A stretch of 63,761 bases of DNA from Candidatus Methylomirabilota bacterium (GTDB lineage: Bacteria > Methylomirabilota > Methylomirabilia > Rokubacteriales > CSP1-6), in assembly GCA_035764725.1 (NCBI GenBank), contig DASTYT010000106.1, forward strand, positions 1 to 63,761. The letters run 5' to 3'. Positions within the stretch are counted from its first letter, which is position 1; every line of letters starts with the position of its first letter. Position numbers and translations under genes: made by a program. The notes under the pieces are model-generated. The model was not told the origin of the DNA, made no database searches, and saw only the letters and a program-made list of their open reading frames with translations. Below, piece after piece: positions 41,649-49,916 of the stretch.

Positions 41649-43949
41649 TCAGTTCCCAAAATCCAGCGACGTCTGGACCGGCCCCGCTTCCTCGACCTCC
41701 TCCGGCTCCTCGACCACCACCGCCAGGCCCTCACGCGCGACGAAGGGCAGGAATTTCTCGGCGAGCTCACGCAGCTTCGCGACGTAGTAGGCGGTGTTCT
41801 CGTCGGGCGCGGCGGGATCCCACGCCGCTGCGAGCTTCGCCGCCTCATTGACCTTGACGCGGACGCCCTCGCCGGTCACGTAGTACGAGACCTGATCGCC
41901 CGCCTGGTAGGGGCGCTCGGCGCGGAGCGCCAGCTCGTAGGCGGCGCCGGGATTGCGCGTGCCCGCCGCCACCTTCTCCTGGTAGGCCCCCGGCGACTCC
42001 TGCAGGGTCTCCGTCTTCATGAACTGGCGCACCGGCACGCGGCGGGCGACGAAGTCCTCCTCCCAGCGGCGGTTGAGCGCGGCGATCTCGTCGCGCCGGC
42101 CGGTGAGGAGGAGACGGAACATCTCCTCCATCCACTGCCGCTGGAAAAGCTCGATGCCGCGCGAGCGGAGTCCGGAGCCCTTGATGAGGAGCTTGCCGGC
42201 GGGATCGAGCAGCACGTAGTTCTTCATCTTGTAGCTCAGCATCGCCGGATAGCGGCCGCCCAGCTCGAGCTGTATCCACTCGGGGAAGGTCTCGCCGAGC
42301 CGCGCGAGCAGCTCGTCCTCGGCCTCGGGGGCGGCGAGCGCGTCCGGCGGCACGAAGTAGATCCCGTCGGTGTCGACCTCGATGACGGTCGCCCCGAGGG
42401 CGCCCAGCCGGTCCACGAGCCCGGTGACCAGCCGCCGGCCCTCGCCGGTGACCCGGTTGGCCGCCTCGAAGTCGTTCCAGTGTCCGAAGCCGGTGCCGAG
42501 ATAGCCGTAGAACGAATTGATGAGGATCTTGAACGTCTGCTGCAGCGCCCCCAGCAGGAGGCGGTCGGCCTCGCTCGTCGCCTCGCGCGCGAGGCGTTTG
42601 GCGCTGACGCGGAACTCGCGCAGATCGCCGAGCATGGCGCCGAAGATACCGAGGGCGTCGCCCGCCGGCATGATGCTCTGGCCCAGCATCAGCGAGGGAT
42701 AGAGCGAGGTCACGTCCACGTGGAGCACGTTCCGCGCCACCCCCTGCTGGTAGACCGCGGTGAATCCGCCCATCACCGAGCGGCCTGCGCCCGCGCGCGG
42801 AACGGCCTGGCCGCGGTGGAGATACTCGCGGAGTAGCAGCGCGTCGATCTTCGTCGCATTGCCGCGCAGGACCACCGACTCGTAGTCGAAGGGCAAGGCC
42901 TGGGCCTGGACGAAGTAGGGCGGCGAGAGGATGGCGGAGAGGCCGAGCGTCTCCAGCACGTCGTCGCGGGCATAGGCCATGAGGCGCGCGGGATCCTCGG
43001 CGAACACGCGGGGAATGTCCTCGGCGGGCAGGTACGTGCGCGCGGGCGCCGCCACCCCGAAGTGACGCGCCACGTCCTTGAGCCCGTAGGAGTCGAGATT
43101 CCGCGCGGCCACGTCGTAGAGCTGGGCGAGCATCCACGTGTCCACGATGTGCCGTCCCGCCACGCCGTAGCGCCGGTACGCGATCGTCCGCTCCGCCACC
43201 TGCATGCGCGAGGCGTACCCGCGCAGCGTCGAGGCGTCGCGCCCCCACGCCAGCGCCACACGGTGGCGGCGGGCGCGCGCCTCGAGGTACTCCAGGTCGA
43301 AGCGGAAGATATTGTGGCCCTCGATCACATCGGGGTCGCGCTCCGCGATGAGCCGGCCGCACGCGCGCAGGAGCTCTTGCTCGTCCATCTCGGCGCCCGA
43401 CAGGACGGTGGACCAGCCAGTGGAGTCGGCGAGGGCGATCGCGATGATCCGGTCGCCCTCGCGCGCGGCGTTGGGGAACTCGAAGCCCGGCGTGGTCAAC
43501 ACCTCGATGTCCAGCGCGAGGCGCCGGAGGTCGCTCAGAGCCATGCCCCGGAACGAGGTGCGCCCCGTGCGGAGCAAGTATTGATGGACGGGATCGCCCA
43601 GGAAGAGATAGGGCCCCTGGGGATCGCCCGGCGAGCGGCCGGAGACCCGGCGGCACTGCTCGCGTGCTTTCTCGGCCTGGCTCCACGAGGGGAAGGTCGC
43701 AAGCCAGCGGTAGACACCCTCGCCGGCGAGGGCGATCAGCTCGCGCTCGCCCGGGAGCCCGTCCAGGAGGTCCGCCTCGGCAAGGAGGATGAAGGGGCGA
43801 AAGGACTCCTCCACGGTGGAGACGGCGCCCTCCCGGCGCGCGTAGACGCGCACGGTGGTGTCGCCGGGCGCGAAAGCGAGGAGGCTCGGGGTGTCGTCGC
43901 GGCCGAAGAGGAGGGGATTGCCGTAGAACGGCAGCGGGATCGCGCTCAA
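41649..43949 (-). CDS. Family B DNA polymerase with 3'-5' exonuclease
   Basis: 766 residues. Exonuclease motifs: LALDIEVLTT (ExoI), VIEGHNIFRFDLEYLE (ExoII), and MAYARDDVLETL (ExoIII). Polymerase motifs: VDVTSLYPSLM (about residue 416), KILINSFYGYLG (about 476), and VIEVDTDGIYF (about 526). All catalytic Asp residues are present, so it should be an active proofreading enzyme like Pol II, used in repair or damage tolerance. The TTG at 43949 overlaps the TPR stop (TTGA). No other replication genes are nearby. Confidence 0.92.
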   Translation of the reverse strand: MSAIPLPFYGNPLLFGRDDTPSLLAFAPGDTTVRVYARREGAVSTVEESFRPFILLAEADLLDGLPGERELIALAGEGVYRWLATFPSWSQAEKAREQCRRVSGRSPGDPQGPYLFLGDPVHQYLLRTGRTSFRGMALSDLRRLALDIEVLTTPGFEFPNAAREGDRIIAIALADSTGWSTVLSGAEMDEQELLRACGRLIAERDPDVIEGHNIFRFDLEYLEARARRHRVALAWGRDASTLRGYASRMQVAERTIAYRRYGVAGRHIVDTWMLAQLYDVAARNLDSYGLKDVARHFGVAAPARTYLPAEDIPRVFAEDPARLMAYARDDVLETLGLSAILSPPYFVQAQALPFDYESVVLRGNATKIDALLLREYLHRGQAVPRAGAGRSVMGGFTAVYQQGVARNVLHVDVTSLYPSLMLGQSIMPAGDALGIFGAMLGDLREFRVSAKRLAREATSEADRLLLGALQQTFKILINSFYGYLGTGFGHWNDFEAANRVTGEGRRLVTGLVDRLGALGATVIEVDTDGIYFVPPDALAAPEAEDELLARLGETFPEWIQLELGGRYPAMLSYKMKNYVLLDPAGKLLIKGSGLRSRGIELFQRQWMEEMFRLLLTGRRDEIAALNRRWEEDFVARRVPVRQFMKTETLQESPGAYQEKVAAGTRNPGAAYELALRAERPYQAGDQVSYYVTGEGVRVKVNEAAKLAAAWDPAAPDENTAYYVAKLRELAEKFLPFVAREGLAVVVEEPEEVEEAGPVQTSLDFGN

Positions 43950-44440
43950 TTGAGGCGGCTCAGCTCGGACTGAAGCCGCGTCAGCTCGCGCCGGGCGATC
44001 TCGTAGCGCGGCTCGATGCGGAGGGCCTGGCGCAGCTCCGCCACGGCCTCGCGCAGTCGGTTCTGCTTCACGTAGACCCGGGCGAGGTTGAAGTAGGGGA
44101 ACTGGCGCGGCTCGTAGCGGGGCGCCGTCTTCGCACGCTCGAGCCACGGGGGCGCCTCCTCGTGGCGTCCCAGCTCGATCAGGTAGGCGCCGATGTCGTT
44201 GTAGGGATTCCCGAACGACGGATCCACGGCGATGGCGAGCTTGCACTGAGTGATCGCGTCCTCGTGGCGCCCCTGGAACGACATCGCCCAGCCGAGAAAG
44301 GTGTGGGCCTCCGCGGTGGGATGCGCGGCGATCGAGCGCCGGTAGCCCTCGATCGCCTCGTCGAGGCGACCCGCCATCTGATGCTCATACGCGCGCTGGA
44401 ACTCGTCGCGCGCGTCGTCCATTCGTCCGAGCTCGTCCAC
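43946..44440 (-). CDS. Tetratricopeptide-repeat protein
   Basis: 164 residues made of about three to four TPR units (DEAIEGYRRSIAAHPTAEAH, HEDAITQCKLAIAVDPSFGN, LREAVAELRQALRIEPRYE). It is cytosolic, with no signal peptide. The GTG start has a GGGGAGGAG Shine-Dalgarno and a TAGAAT box 16 nt upstream. Translation is coupled to the PolB gene downstream; whether the TPR protein binds the polymerase is unknown. Confidence 0.85.
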   Translation of the reverse strand: MDELGRMDDARDEFQRAYEHQMAGRLDEAIEGYRRSIAAHPTAEAHTFLGWAMSFQGRHEDAITQCKLAIAVDPSFGNPYNDIGAYLIELGRHEEAPPWLERAKTAPRYEPRQFPYFNLARVYVKQNRLREAVAELRQALRIEPRYEIARRELTRLQSELSRLN

Positions 44441-44504
44441 GACTCCTCCCCTTCGGATTCTACCCCAGCCTCGCGAAGGGCTGGCGGTGACCAGTGGCTT
44501 CCGC

Positions 44505-44510
44505 TATGCT
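44505..44510 (+). promoter_or_regulatory. Leaderless -10 box for the dienelactone hydrolase-like lipoprotein
   Basis: TATGCT ends 8 nt before the ATG at 44519. Confidence 0.5.
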
Positions 44511-44518
44511 GGGCCGCC

Positions 44519-45364
44519 ATGTGGACTCGCGCACTGGTCGCGCTCACCATCGCCGCGGCGCTCGCAGGCTGCGCGGGACCCACGCGCATCACCTACCAGA
44601 ACGTCACGCCCGACAAGCCGGAGACGATCAGTGCGACGGTGACGCGCCCGTCCGGCCCCGGCCCGTTCCCGGCGGTGGTGATCATGCACGGCTGCGGCGG
44701 CCTCTCGCCGCAACTCGAGCGGTGGGCGCGCTGGTTCGCCGATCGCGGCTACATCGGCATGGTCGTCGACAGCTTCGGCCCGCGGAAGGTCAAGGGCGAC
44801 TGCGCGCCGGAATCGCCCGACGACATCCCGGTGACCGCGCGGCTCGACGACGCCTTCGGCGCGCTCAGGTGGCTGCAGTCACAGCCCGACGTCCGGAAGG
44901 ATCGTGTGGGCATCATCGGATACTCGCAGGGCGGCGTGTATGCGATGTCGGCCGTCAACGGCCCCAGCCTGGAACGCGCAGCCCGGCGCGGGGTCAAGAT
45001 CCCCGAGCCCGGCTTTGCGGCCGGGGTGGGCGTCTACCCCGGCGGCTGCCGCTCCCTGATCCCACAGCTCGCGGTCAAGCCCTTGCTGGTGCTCATCGGC
45101 GGGGCCGACGACTGGACGCCCCCCGAGCATTGCCAGCAGATGGTGGAGTCCATGAAGTCCCGGGGTGCCAATACCTCCATCGTCGTGTACCCGGGCGCCT
45201 ATCACTACTTCGACGTCGAGGAGCAGAAGAAGGAGTATCTGCCGGACGTGGGGAACGACTTCAAGCCGAGCGGACGGGGTGCCACCGTGTCCTATCAGCC
45301 CGAGGCCGCCGCGGACGCCTACCGGCAGGTCGAGCGCTTCTTCGGGCGTTACCTCAAGCAGTAG
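44519..45364 (+). CDS. Dienelactone hydrolase-family lipoprotein
   Basis: 281 residues. A lipoprotein signal ends in lipobox LAGC (Cys near residue 19), so the enzyme is membrane-anchored in the envelope. The alpha/beta-hydrolase core has an oxyanion segment IMHGCGGLSP, nucleophile Ser136 in GYSQGG, Asp in GGADDWTP, and His in YPGAYHYFD. In characterised dienelactone hydrolases the nucleophile is Cys; here it is Ser. Substrate unknown. Confidence 0.87.
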   Translation: MWTRALVALTIAAALAGCAGPTRITYQNVTPDKPETISATVTRPSGPGPFPAVVIMHGCGGLSPQLERWARWFADRGYIGMVVDSFGPRKVKGDCAPESPDDIPVTARLDDAFGALRWLQSQPDVRKDRVGIIGYSQGGVYAMSAVNGPSLERAARRGVKIPEPGFAAGVGVYPGGCRSLIPQLAVKPLLVLIGGADDWTPPEHCQQMVESMKSRGANTSIVVYPGAYHYFDVEEQKKEYLPDVGNDFKPSGRGATVSYQPEAAADAYRQVERFFGRYLKQ

Positions 45365-45376
45365 CGTCGGCGCGGG

Positions 45377-46108
45377 ATGGCGGAGTCGGTGGGCAAGCAG
45401 GAGATGCGGGAGCGCGTGTGGCGCGCCATGGAGATCCACGGCGCCGCGCGCTTTCCCGGCGCCAAGGGGCGCATCCCCAATTTCCCCGGCGCCGAGCGCG
45501 CCGCCCTCCAGCTGCAGACCTTGCCGGAGTGGAAGCGCGCGCGCGTGGTCAAGATCAATCCCGACGCGCCCCAGCTGCCCGTGCGCGGCATGGCGCTTCG
45601 CGAGGGCAAGCTGGTCTACGTCGCGGTACCGCGGCTCCGCGCGGAGCGGCCGTTCCTCGAGCTCGATCCCGCGCGCCTCGGCGCGCGCGGGCCCAAGGCG
45701 GCCACCATCAAGGGGGCGGCGGTGCACGGCCGGCCGGTGGGCCTCGACGACATGCGGCCGATCGATCTCATCGTGTGCGGCTCGGTAGTCGTCAACGGTC
45801 GGGGAGCGCGGCTCGGCAAGGGCGGAGGCTACTCCGACCTCGAGTATGGGATGCTGCGCGCGCGGGGGCTCGTGACCGACCGCACGCCCGTGGTGACGAC
45901 CGTGCATCCGCTGCAGATCGTGCCGCAGCAGCTCCCCCGGCTTCCGCACGACATCACGCTCGACTGGATCGTGACCCCGGAGGGCCTCCTGCGCTGCGCG
46001 CGCGGGCTGCCCCGACCCCGGGGCATCTACTGGGACTATCTCGACGACGCCGCAATCGCGGCCATCCCGGTGCTCGCCGAGCTCCGGGGCGCGCGCGAGG
46101 CGCGCTGA
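45377..46108 (+). CDS. 5-formyltetrahydrofolate cyclo-ligase family protein
   Basis: 243 residues. The family signature GKGGGYSDLEYGML is at about residues 150-163, followed by TTVHPLQIVPQ and a Thr/Pro-rich end. 5-FCL (MTHFS) converts 5-formyl-THF to methenyl-THF with ATP. The basic nucleotide-binding N-terminus seen in the short EcFau type is replaced by a longer, less conserved region. It lies 12 bp after the hydrolase; an SDR follows 11 bp downstream. Confidence 0.85.
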   Translation: MAESVGKQEMRERVWRAMEIHGAARFPGAKGRIPNFPGAERAALQLQTLPEWKRARVVKINPDAPQLPVRGMALREGKLVYVAVPRLRAERPFLELDPARLGARGPKAATIKGAAVHGRPVGLDDMRPIDLIVCGSVVVNGRGARLGKGGGYSDLEYGMLRARGLVTDRTPVVTTVHPLQIVPQQLPRLPHDITLDWIVTPEGLLRCARGLPRPRGIYWDYLDDAAIAAIPVLAELRGAREAR

Positions 46109-46119
46109 AAGGACAGGCA

Positions 46120-46911
46120 ATGGACCTCGGACTGAAGGGCAAGGTGGCGTTCGTGGCGGCGGCGAGCAAGGGCATGGGCAAGGCGTGCGCGCTGGGGCTG
46201 GCCGCGGAGGGTGCGCGGGTGGCGATGTGCGCGCGGGGCGAAGCCGACCTCAAGGCCGCGGCCGCCGAGGTGGAACGGAAAACCGGCGCCGAGGTACTCG
46301 CGGTGCCCGCCGACCTCGCCAAGGCCGAGGACTGCGCGCGCGCGGTGGCGCGGGCGCGGGATGCGTGGGGCGGAGTGGACGTGCTCGTGGCCAACGTGGG
46401 CGGGCCGCCGCCCGGCCCGTTCGAGAAGATGTCGGACGCCCAGTGGGTGCAGGCGTTCGAGCAGGTGCATCTCTCGACGGTGCGGCTGATCCGCGACGTC
46501 CTGCCCGGGATGAAGAGCACGCGGTGGGGACGGATCCTCGCCATCCAGTCCACCTCGGTCAAGCAGCCGGTGGACGGCCTCGTGCTCTCCAACGGCATCC
46601 GGCCGGCGATCGCCGGCCTCTTCAAGACCCTCGCGGTGGATCTGGCGAAGGACGGCATCACGGTGAACCTCGTGCTGCCGGGGCGGATCCAGACCGACCG
46701 CTTCATCAGCCACCAGAAGGAGCGGGCGGAAGCCTCCGGGCGCACGCTCGAGGAGCAGATCGCGCTATCGGCCACCGACATCCCGATGGGGCGGGTCGGC
46801 ACGCCGGAGGAGTTCGCGGCCATGGTGGTGTTCCTGGCCTCCGCGCGCGCCTCCTACATCACCGGCTCGGTGGTCCAGGTGGACGGCGGCCTCGTCCGGT
46901 CCAACGTCTAG
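46120..46911 (+). CDS. SDR-family protein with non-canonical active site (LSNxxR type)
   Basis: 263 residues. The Rossmann motif is AAASKGMGKACALGLA and the NNAG position reads VANVGGPPPGPFE. Where ordinary SDRs have Tyr-x3-Lys, this reads LSNGIRPAI, with Asn and Arg in the Tyr and Lys positions. This matches a known FabG-like subgroup lacking the catalytic dyad, so the reaction is uncertain. An AAAGGA Shine-Dalgarno precedes the ATG. Confidence 0.82.
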   Translation: MDLGLKGKVAFVAAASKGMGKACALGLAAEGARVAMCARGEADLKAAAAEVERKTGAEVLAVPADLAKAEDCARAVARARDAWGGVDVLVANVGGPPPGPFEKMSDAQWVQAFEQVHLSTVRLIRDVLPGMKSTRWGRILAIQSTSVKQPVDGLVLSNGIRPAIAGLFKTLAVDLAKDGITVNLVLPGRIQTDRFISHQKERAEASGRTLEEQIALSATDIPMGRVGTPEEFAAMVVFLASARASYITGSVVQVDGGLVRSNV

Positions 46912-46953
46912 ACCTGGCGCGGCGCCGCCACCGGCTCCGCCCGCGATGCGCGC

Positions 46954-47769
46954 GTGATCGTCGCGTTCTGGCACGCCCTCCGGGGCTTCAAGCAGGACAG
47001 TGGACTCTTCCTCTCCGCGGGTCTGTCCTTCTACTTCCTCGTCTGCCTGGTTCCCATGCTGTTCCTGTTCGTCTCGGCAATGGGCTATCTCCTCACCAGC
47101 GAGGCGGCCACTACCGCGGTGCTGAACCAGCTCTCCCAGCTCGTGCCCGTGTACCGGAAGGAGCTGTCGGAGATGCTCGCGCGCCTCATCGCTACCCGGA
47201 AGACCTCGGGGGTCATCGGCACCGTGATCCTCCTCTTCTTCTCCACTCAGCTGTTCGGGTGCCTCCGCACGATCATGAACATCGTGTTCGAGGAGCGGAA
47301 GGGCCGCGGCATCCTCCGCGGGATGCTCTACGACGTGCTGATGCTCGCAGTGATCGGCGTCCTGTTCATCACCAGCATGGTGATCACCGACCTCTTCTTC
47401 TGGTTCCGCTCGCTCGTGTTCGCGCCCGCCCACATGCCGAGACAGTGGGTGCGCTACACGTTCCTGGCGATCGCGCTGGGCTTCAACACCGCGCTCTACT
47501 TCGTGGTCTACCGCTACTTTCCCACCCGCCGCATCCACGTGGGCGCCGCCATGGCCGGGGCCGTGCTCGCGAGCCTCCTGTGGGAGATCGCCAAGCAGAT
47601 CTTTCGCTGGTACATCCTCTCGATCGGCGTCTACGACCAGATCTACGGCGCCCTCGGCTTCATGGTGGCCCTGACTATGTTCGTCTACTACTCGGCCATC
47701 GTCCTGGTCCTGGGCGCGGAGTACGCCGCCGCCGTCGAAGCCCGCTGGCGCAAGGGGCACACGCTCTGA
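46954..47769 (+). CDS. YihY/virulence factor BrkB-family membrane protein
   Basis: 271 residues, six membrane segments, YihY family (formerly misnamed ribonuclease BN). GLSFYFLVCLVPMLFLFVSA near residue 27 and GSVYDQIYGALGF-like text near the end (SIGVYDQIYGALGF) are typical. The function is unproven; alternate-access transport has been suggested for the fold. The GTG at 46954 has no clear Shine-Dalgarno. CaiB follows 15 bp downstream. Confidence 0.87.
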   Translation: MIVAFWHALRGFKQDSGLFLSAGLSFYFLVCLVPMLFLFVSAMGYLLTSEAATTAVLNQLSQLVPVYRKELSEMLARLIATRKTSGVIGTVILLFFSTQLFGCLRTIMNIVFEERKGRGILRGMLYDVLMLAVIGVLFITSMVITDLFFWFRSLVFAPAHMPRQWVRYTFLAIALGFNTALYFVVYRYFPTRRIHVGAAMAGAVLASLLWEIAKQIFRWYILSIGVYDQIYGALGFMVALTMFVYYSAIVLVLGAEYAAAVEARWRKGHTL

Positions 47770-47784
47770 TAGCGTAGGGCGCCC

Positions 47785-48984
47785 ATGAGCCAGGCCGACG
47801 TGCTTCCTCTCGAAGGCGTGCGGGTGCTCGAGCTGGCGCACCTGATCGCCGGGCCGCTCTGCGGCATGTACCTCGCCGACATGGGCGCGGACGTCATCAA
47901 GGTCGAGTCGCGGGAAGCGCCCGACGCGGGACGGCACATCTACCGCCTGTATCGGGGCGGGGAGGGCATCCTGCACCTCACCGTGAACCGGAACAAGCGC
48001 GGCCTCTCGGTGGATCTCCGCCAGGACGCGGGCCGAGCGCTGTTCCGCCGCCTCGCCGCCGGCGCCGACGTGGTCATCGAGGCCTTCCGCGGCGGAGTCG
48101 CCGAGCGCTTGGGCATCGACGCCGCATCCCTCGCCGCCGTGAACCCGCGCCTCATCTATTGCTCGATCTCGGCCTTCGGCCCCACCGGCCCCTGGCGCGA
48201 GAAGCCCGGGCTGGACGCGCTCGCCCAGGCCCTCGGCGGCTTCATGGCGATCACCGGGGAGCGCGAGGGTGGACCCGTGCTGGGCGGCGCGCCGGTGGCC
48301 GACACGATGGGCGCCATGCTCGCCACCCAGGGCATCCTCACCGCGCTGCTCGCCCGCCACCGCACCGGCCGAGGCCAGCGCGTCGACGCCTCGCTGCTCG
48401 ACGCGATGCTGCTGGCGCACACGGCGCGGCTCGCCGTCTTCCACGAGACGGGGGAATCGCCAGGCCGGTGGGGCAGCGGGCATCCGGAGATCGTCCCGTA
48501 CCGCGCGTACCGCGCATCCGACGGCTGGGTGTTCGTGGCGGTGTGGGTGGACCGTCTCTGGCGGCCATTCTGCGACGCGATCGGCCGCCCGGAGCTGGCG
48601 GACGACCCACGCTTCGCGGGCCGCGCCGACCGCATCGCCCACCGCGGCGGGCTCGACGCCATCCTCGAAAAAGTGTTCGCCGTCCGGTCCGCCGCCGAGT
48701 GGATCGAGATCCTGGAGCGCGCCGACGTGCTCTGCGCGCCCGTCAACGACTACGCGGATCTGGTGCGCCATCCCCAGGTGCAGGCCTCGGGCATGCTCGC
48801 GGAGCAGGAACATCCACGCGTGGGGCGCTTCAAGACCATCGCCACCCCGGTGAAGCTCTCGGAGACGCCGGGCCGCATCCGGACGGGGGCGCCCGCCCTC
48901 GGCGAGCATACCCGCGAAATTCTCGCGGAGGCCGGGCTCGCCACCACGGAGATCGACGCGCTGGCCGACGCCGGCGTGATCTGA
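47785..48984 (+). CDS. CaiB/BaiF-family CoA transferase
   Basis: 399 residues, usual length of family III CoA transferases, which move CoA between acids through a catalytic Asp-acyl anhydride. N-terminus: GVRVLELAHLIAGPLCGMYLADMGADVIKVE; a central EKPGLDALAQALGGFMAITG probably supplies the Asp. Substrate unknown. A TAGCGT hexamer lies 9 nt before the ATG (47770-47775), a possible internal leaderless promoter. The SDR downstream may act on the acyl-CoA product. Confidence 0.9.
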   Translation: MSQADVLPLEGVRVLELAHLIAGPLCGMYLADMGADVIKVESREAPDAGRHIYRLYRGGEGILHLTVNRNKRGLSVDLRQDAGRALFRRLAAGADVVIEAFRGGVAERLGIDAASLAAVNPRLIYCSISAFGPTGPWREKPGLDALAQALGGFMAITGEREGGPVLGGAPVADTMGAMLATQGILTALLARHRTGRGQRVDASLLDAMLLAHTARLAVFHETGESPGRWGSGHPEIVPYRAYRASDGWVFVAVWVDRLWRPFCDAIGRPELADDPRFAGRADRIAHRGGLDAILEKVFAVRSAAEWIEILERADVLCAPVNDYADLVRHPQVQASGMLAEQEHPRVGRFKTIATPVKLSETPGRIRTGAPALGEHTREILAEAGLATTEIDALADAGVI

Positions 48985-49004
48985 CCGAAAAGGAGATCGG
49001 ACTC

Positions 49005-49916
49005 ATGATGCTCACGGACAAGGTCGCGGTGGTGACGGGAGCGGGGCGAGGGATCGGGCGCGAGATCGCGCTCCTGATGGCGCGCCACGGCGCCGCGGTG
49101 GTGGTGAACGACCTCGGCGGCGGCGCCGACGGCGCGGGCGGGACCCAGGCGCCGGCCGACGAGGTGGTCAGCGAGATCAAGAACCTCGGCGGTCGGGCCA
49201 CCGCGTCCTACGACTCGGTGGCGACCATGGACGGCGGCAAGCGCATCGTCCAGGCCGCGCTGGACAATTTCGGCGCCATCGACATCGTGGTGAACAACGC
49301 CGGCATCCTGCGCGACCGCATGATCTTCAACATGACCGAAGAGGAGTGGGACGGTGTGATCAACACCCACTTGAAGGGCTGTTTCGCGGTCACGCGCGCC
49401 GCCGTCCCCCACATGCGTGAGAAGAAGTGGGGCCGCATCATCAACATGACCTCGACGTCGGGACTGGTGGGGAACATCGGGCAGGCCAACTACGCGGCGG
49501 CCAAGCTCGGGATCGTGGGCTTCACCAAGGTGGTGGCGCTCGACATGGCGCGCTACAACGTGACGGCCAACTGCATCTCGCCCTTCGCCTGGACACGCAT
49601 GATCGGCACCATCCCCACCGAGACCGAGGCGCAGAAGGCGCGCGTGGAGAAGATCAAGAAGATGGGCCCCGAGCACATCGCCCCGGTCGCCGTCTTCCTC
49701 GCCTCCGAGGCCGCGAAGGAAGTGTCGGGGCAGGTCATCGGTGTGCGCGGCAAGGAAGTGATGATCTTCGGCCACATGCGGCCGGTCATGCGCGTGCACA
49801 ACGACCTCGGCTGGACGCCCGAGCGGCTCGCCGAGATGTTCCCCGGCACGCTGCGCCACCACCTGGCGCCGCTCGACACCTCGGGCCAGTACTTCAACTA
49901 CGACCCGCTGGTCTAG
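49005..49916 (+). CDS. SDR dehydrogenase, hydroxyacyl-CoA dehydrogenase (MFE-2)-like
   Basis: 303 residues. Canonical SDR: VTGAGRGIGREIALLMA, NNAGILRD, and an intact Tyr-x3-Lys in NYAAAKLG. The long insertion GGGADGAGGTQAPADEVV after strand 2 is typical of peroxisomal-type multifunctional enzyme 2 dehydrogenase domains, which oxidise 3-hydroxyacyl-CoA. A C-terminal 40-residue extension follows the usual end. AAAGGAG precedes the ATG. The pair CaiB-SDR suggests degradation of an organic acid via its CoA ester. Confidence 0.87.
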   Translation: MMLTDKVAVVTGAGRGIGREIALLMARHGAAVVVNDLGGGADGAGGTQAPADEVVSEIKNLGGRATASYDSVATMDGGKRIVQAALDNFGAIDIVVNNAGILRDRMIFNMTEEEWDGVINTHLKGCFAVTRAAVPHMREKKWGRIINMTSTSGLVGNIGQANYAAAKLGIVGFTKVVALDMARYNVTANCISPFAWTRMIGTIPTETEAQKARVEKIKKMGPEHIAPVAVFLASEAAKEVSGQVIGVRGKEVMIFGHMRPVMRVHNDLGWTPERLAEMFPGTLRHHLAPLDTSGQYFNYDPLV

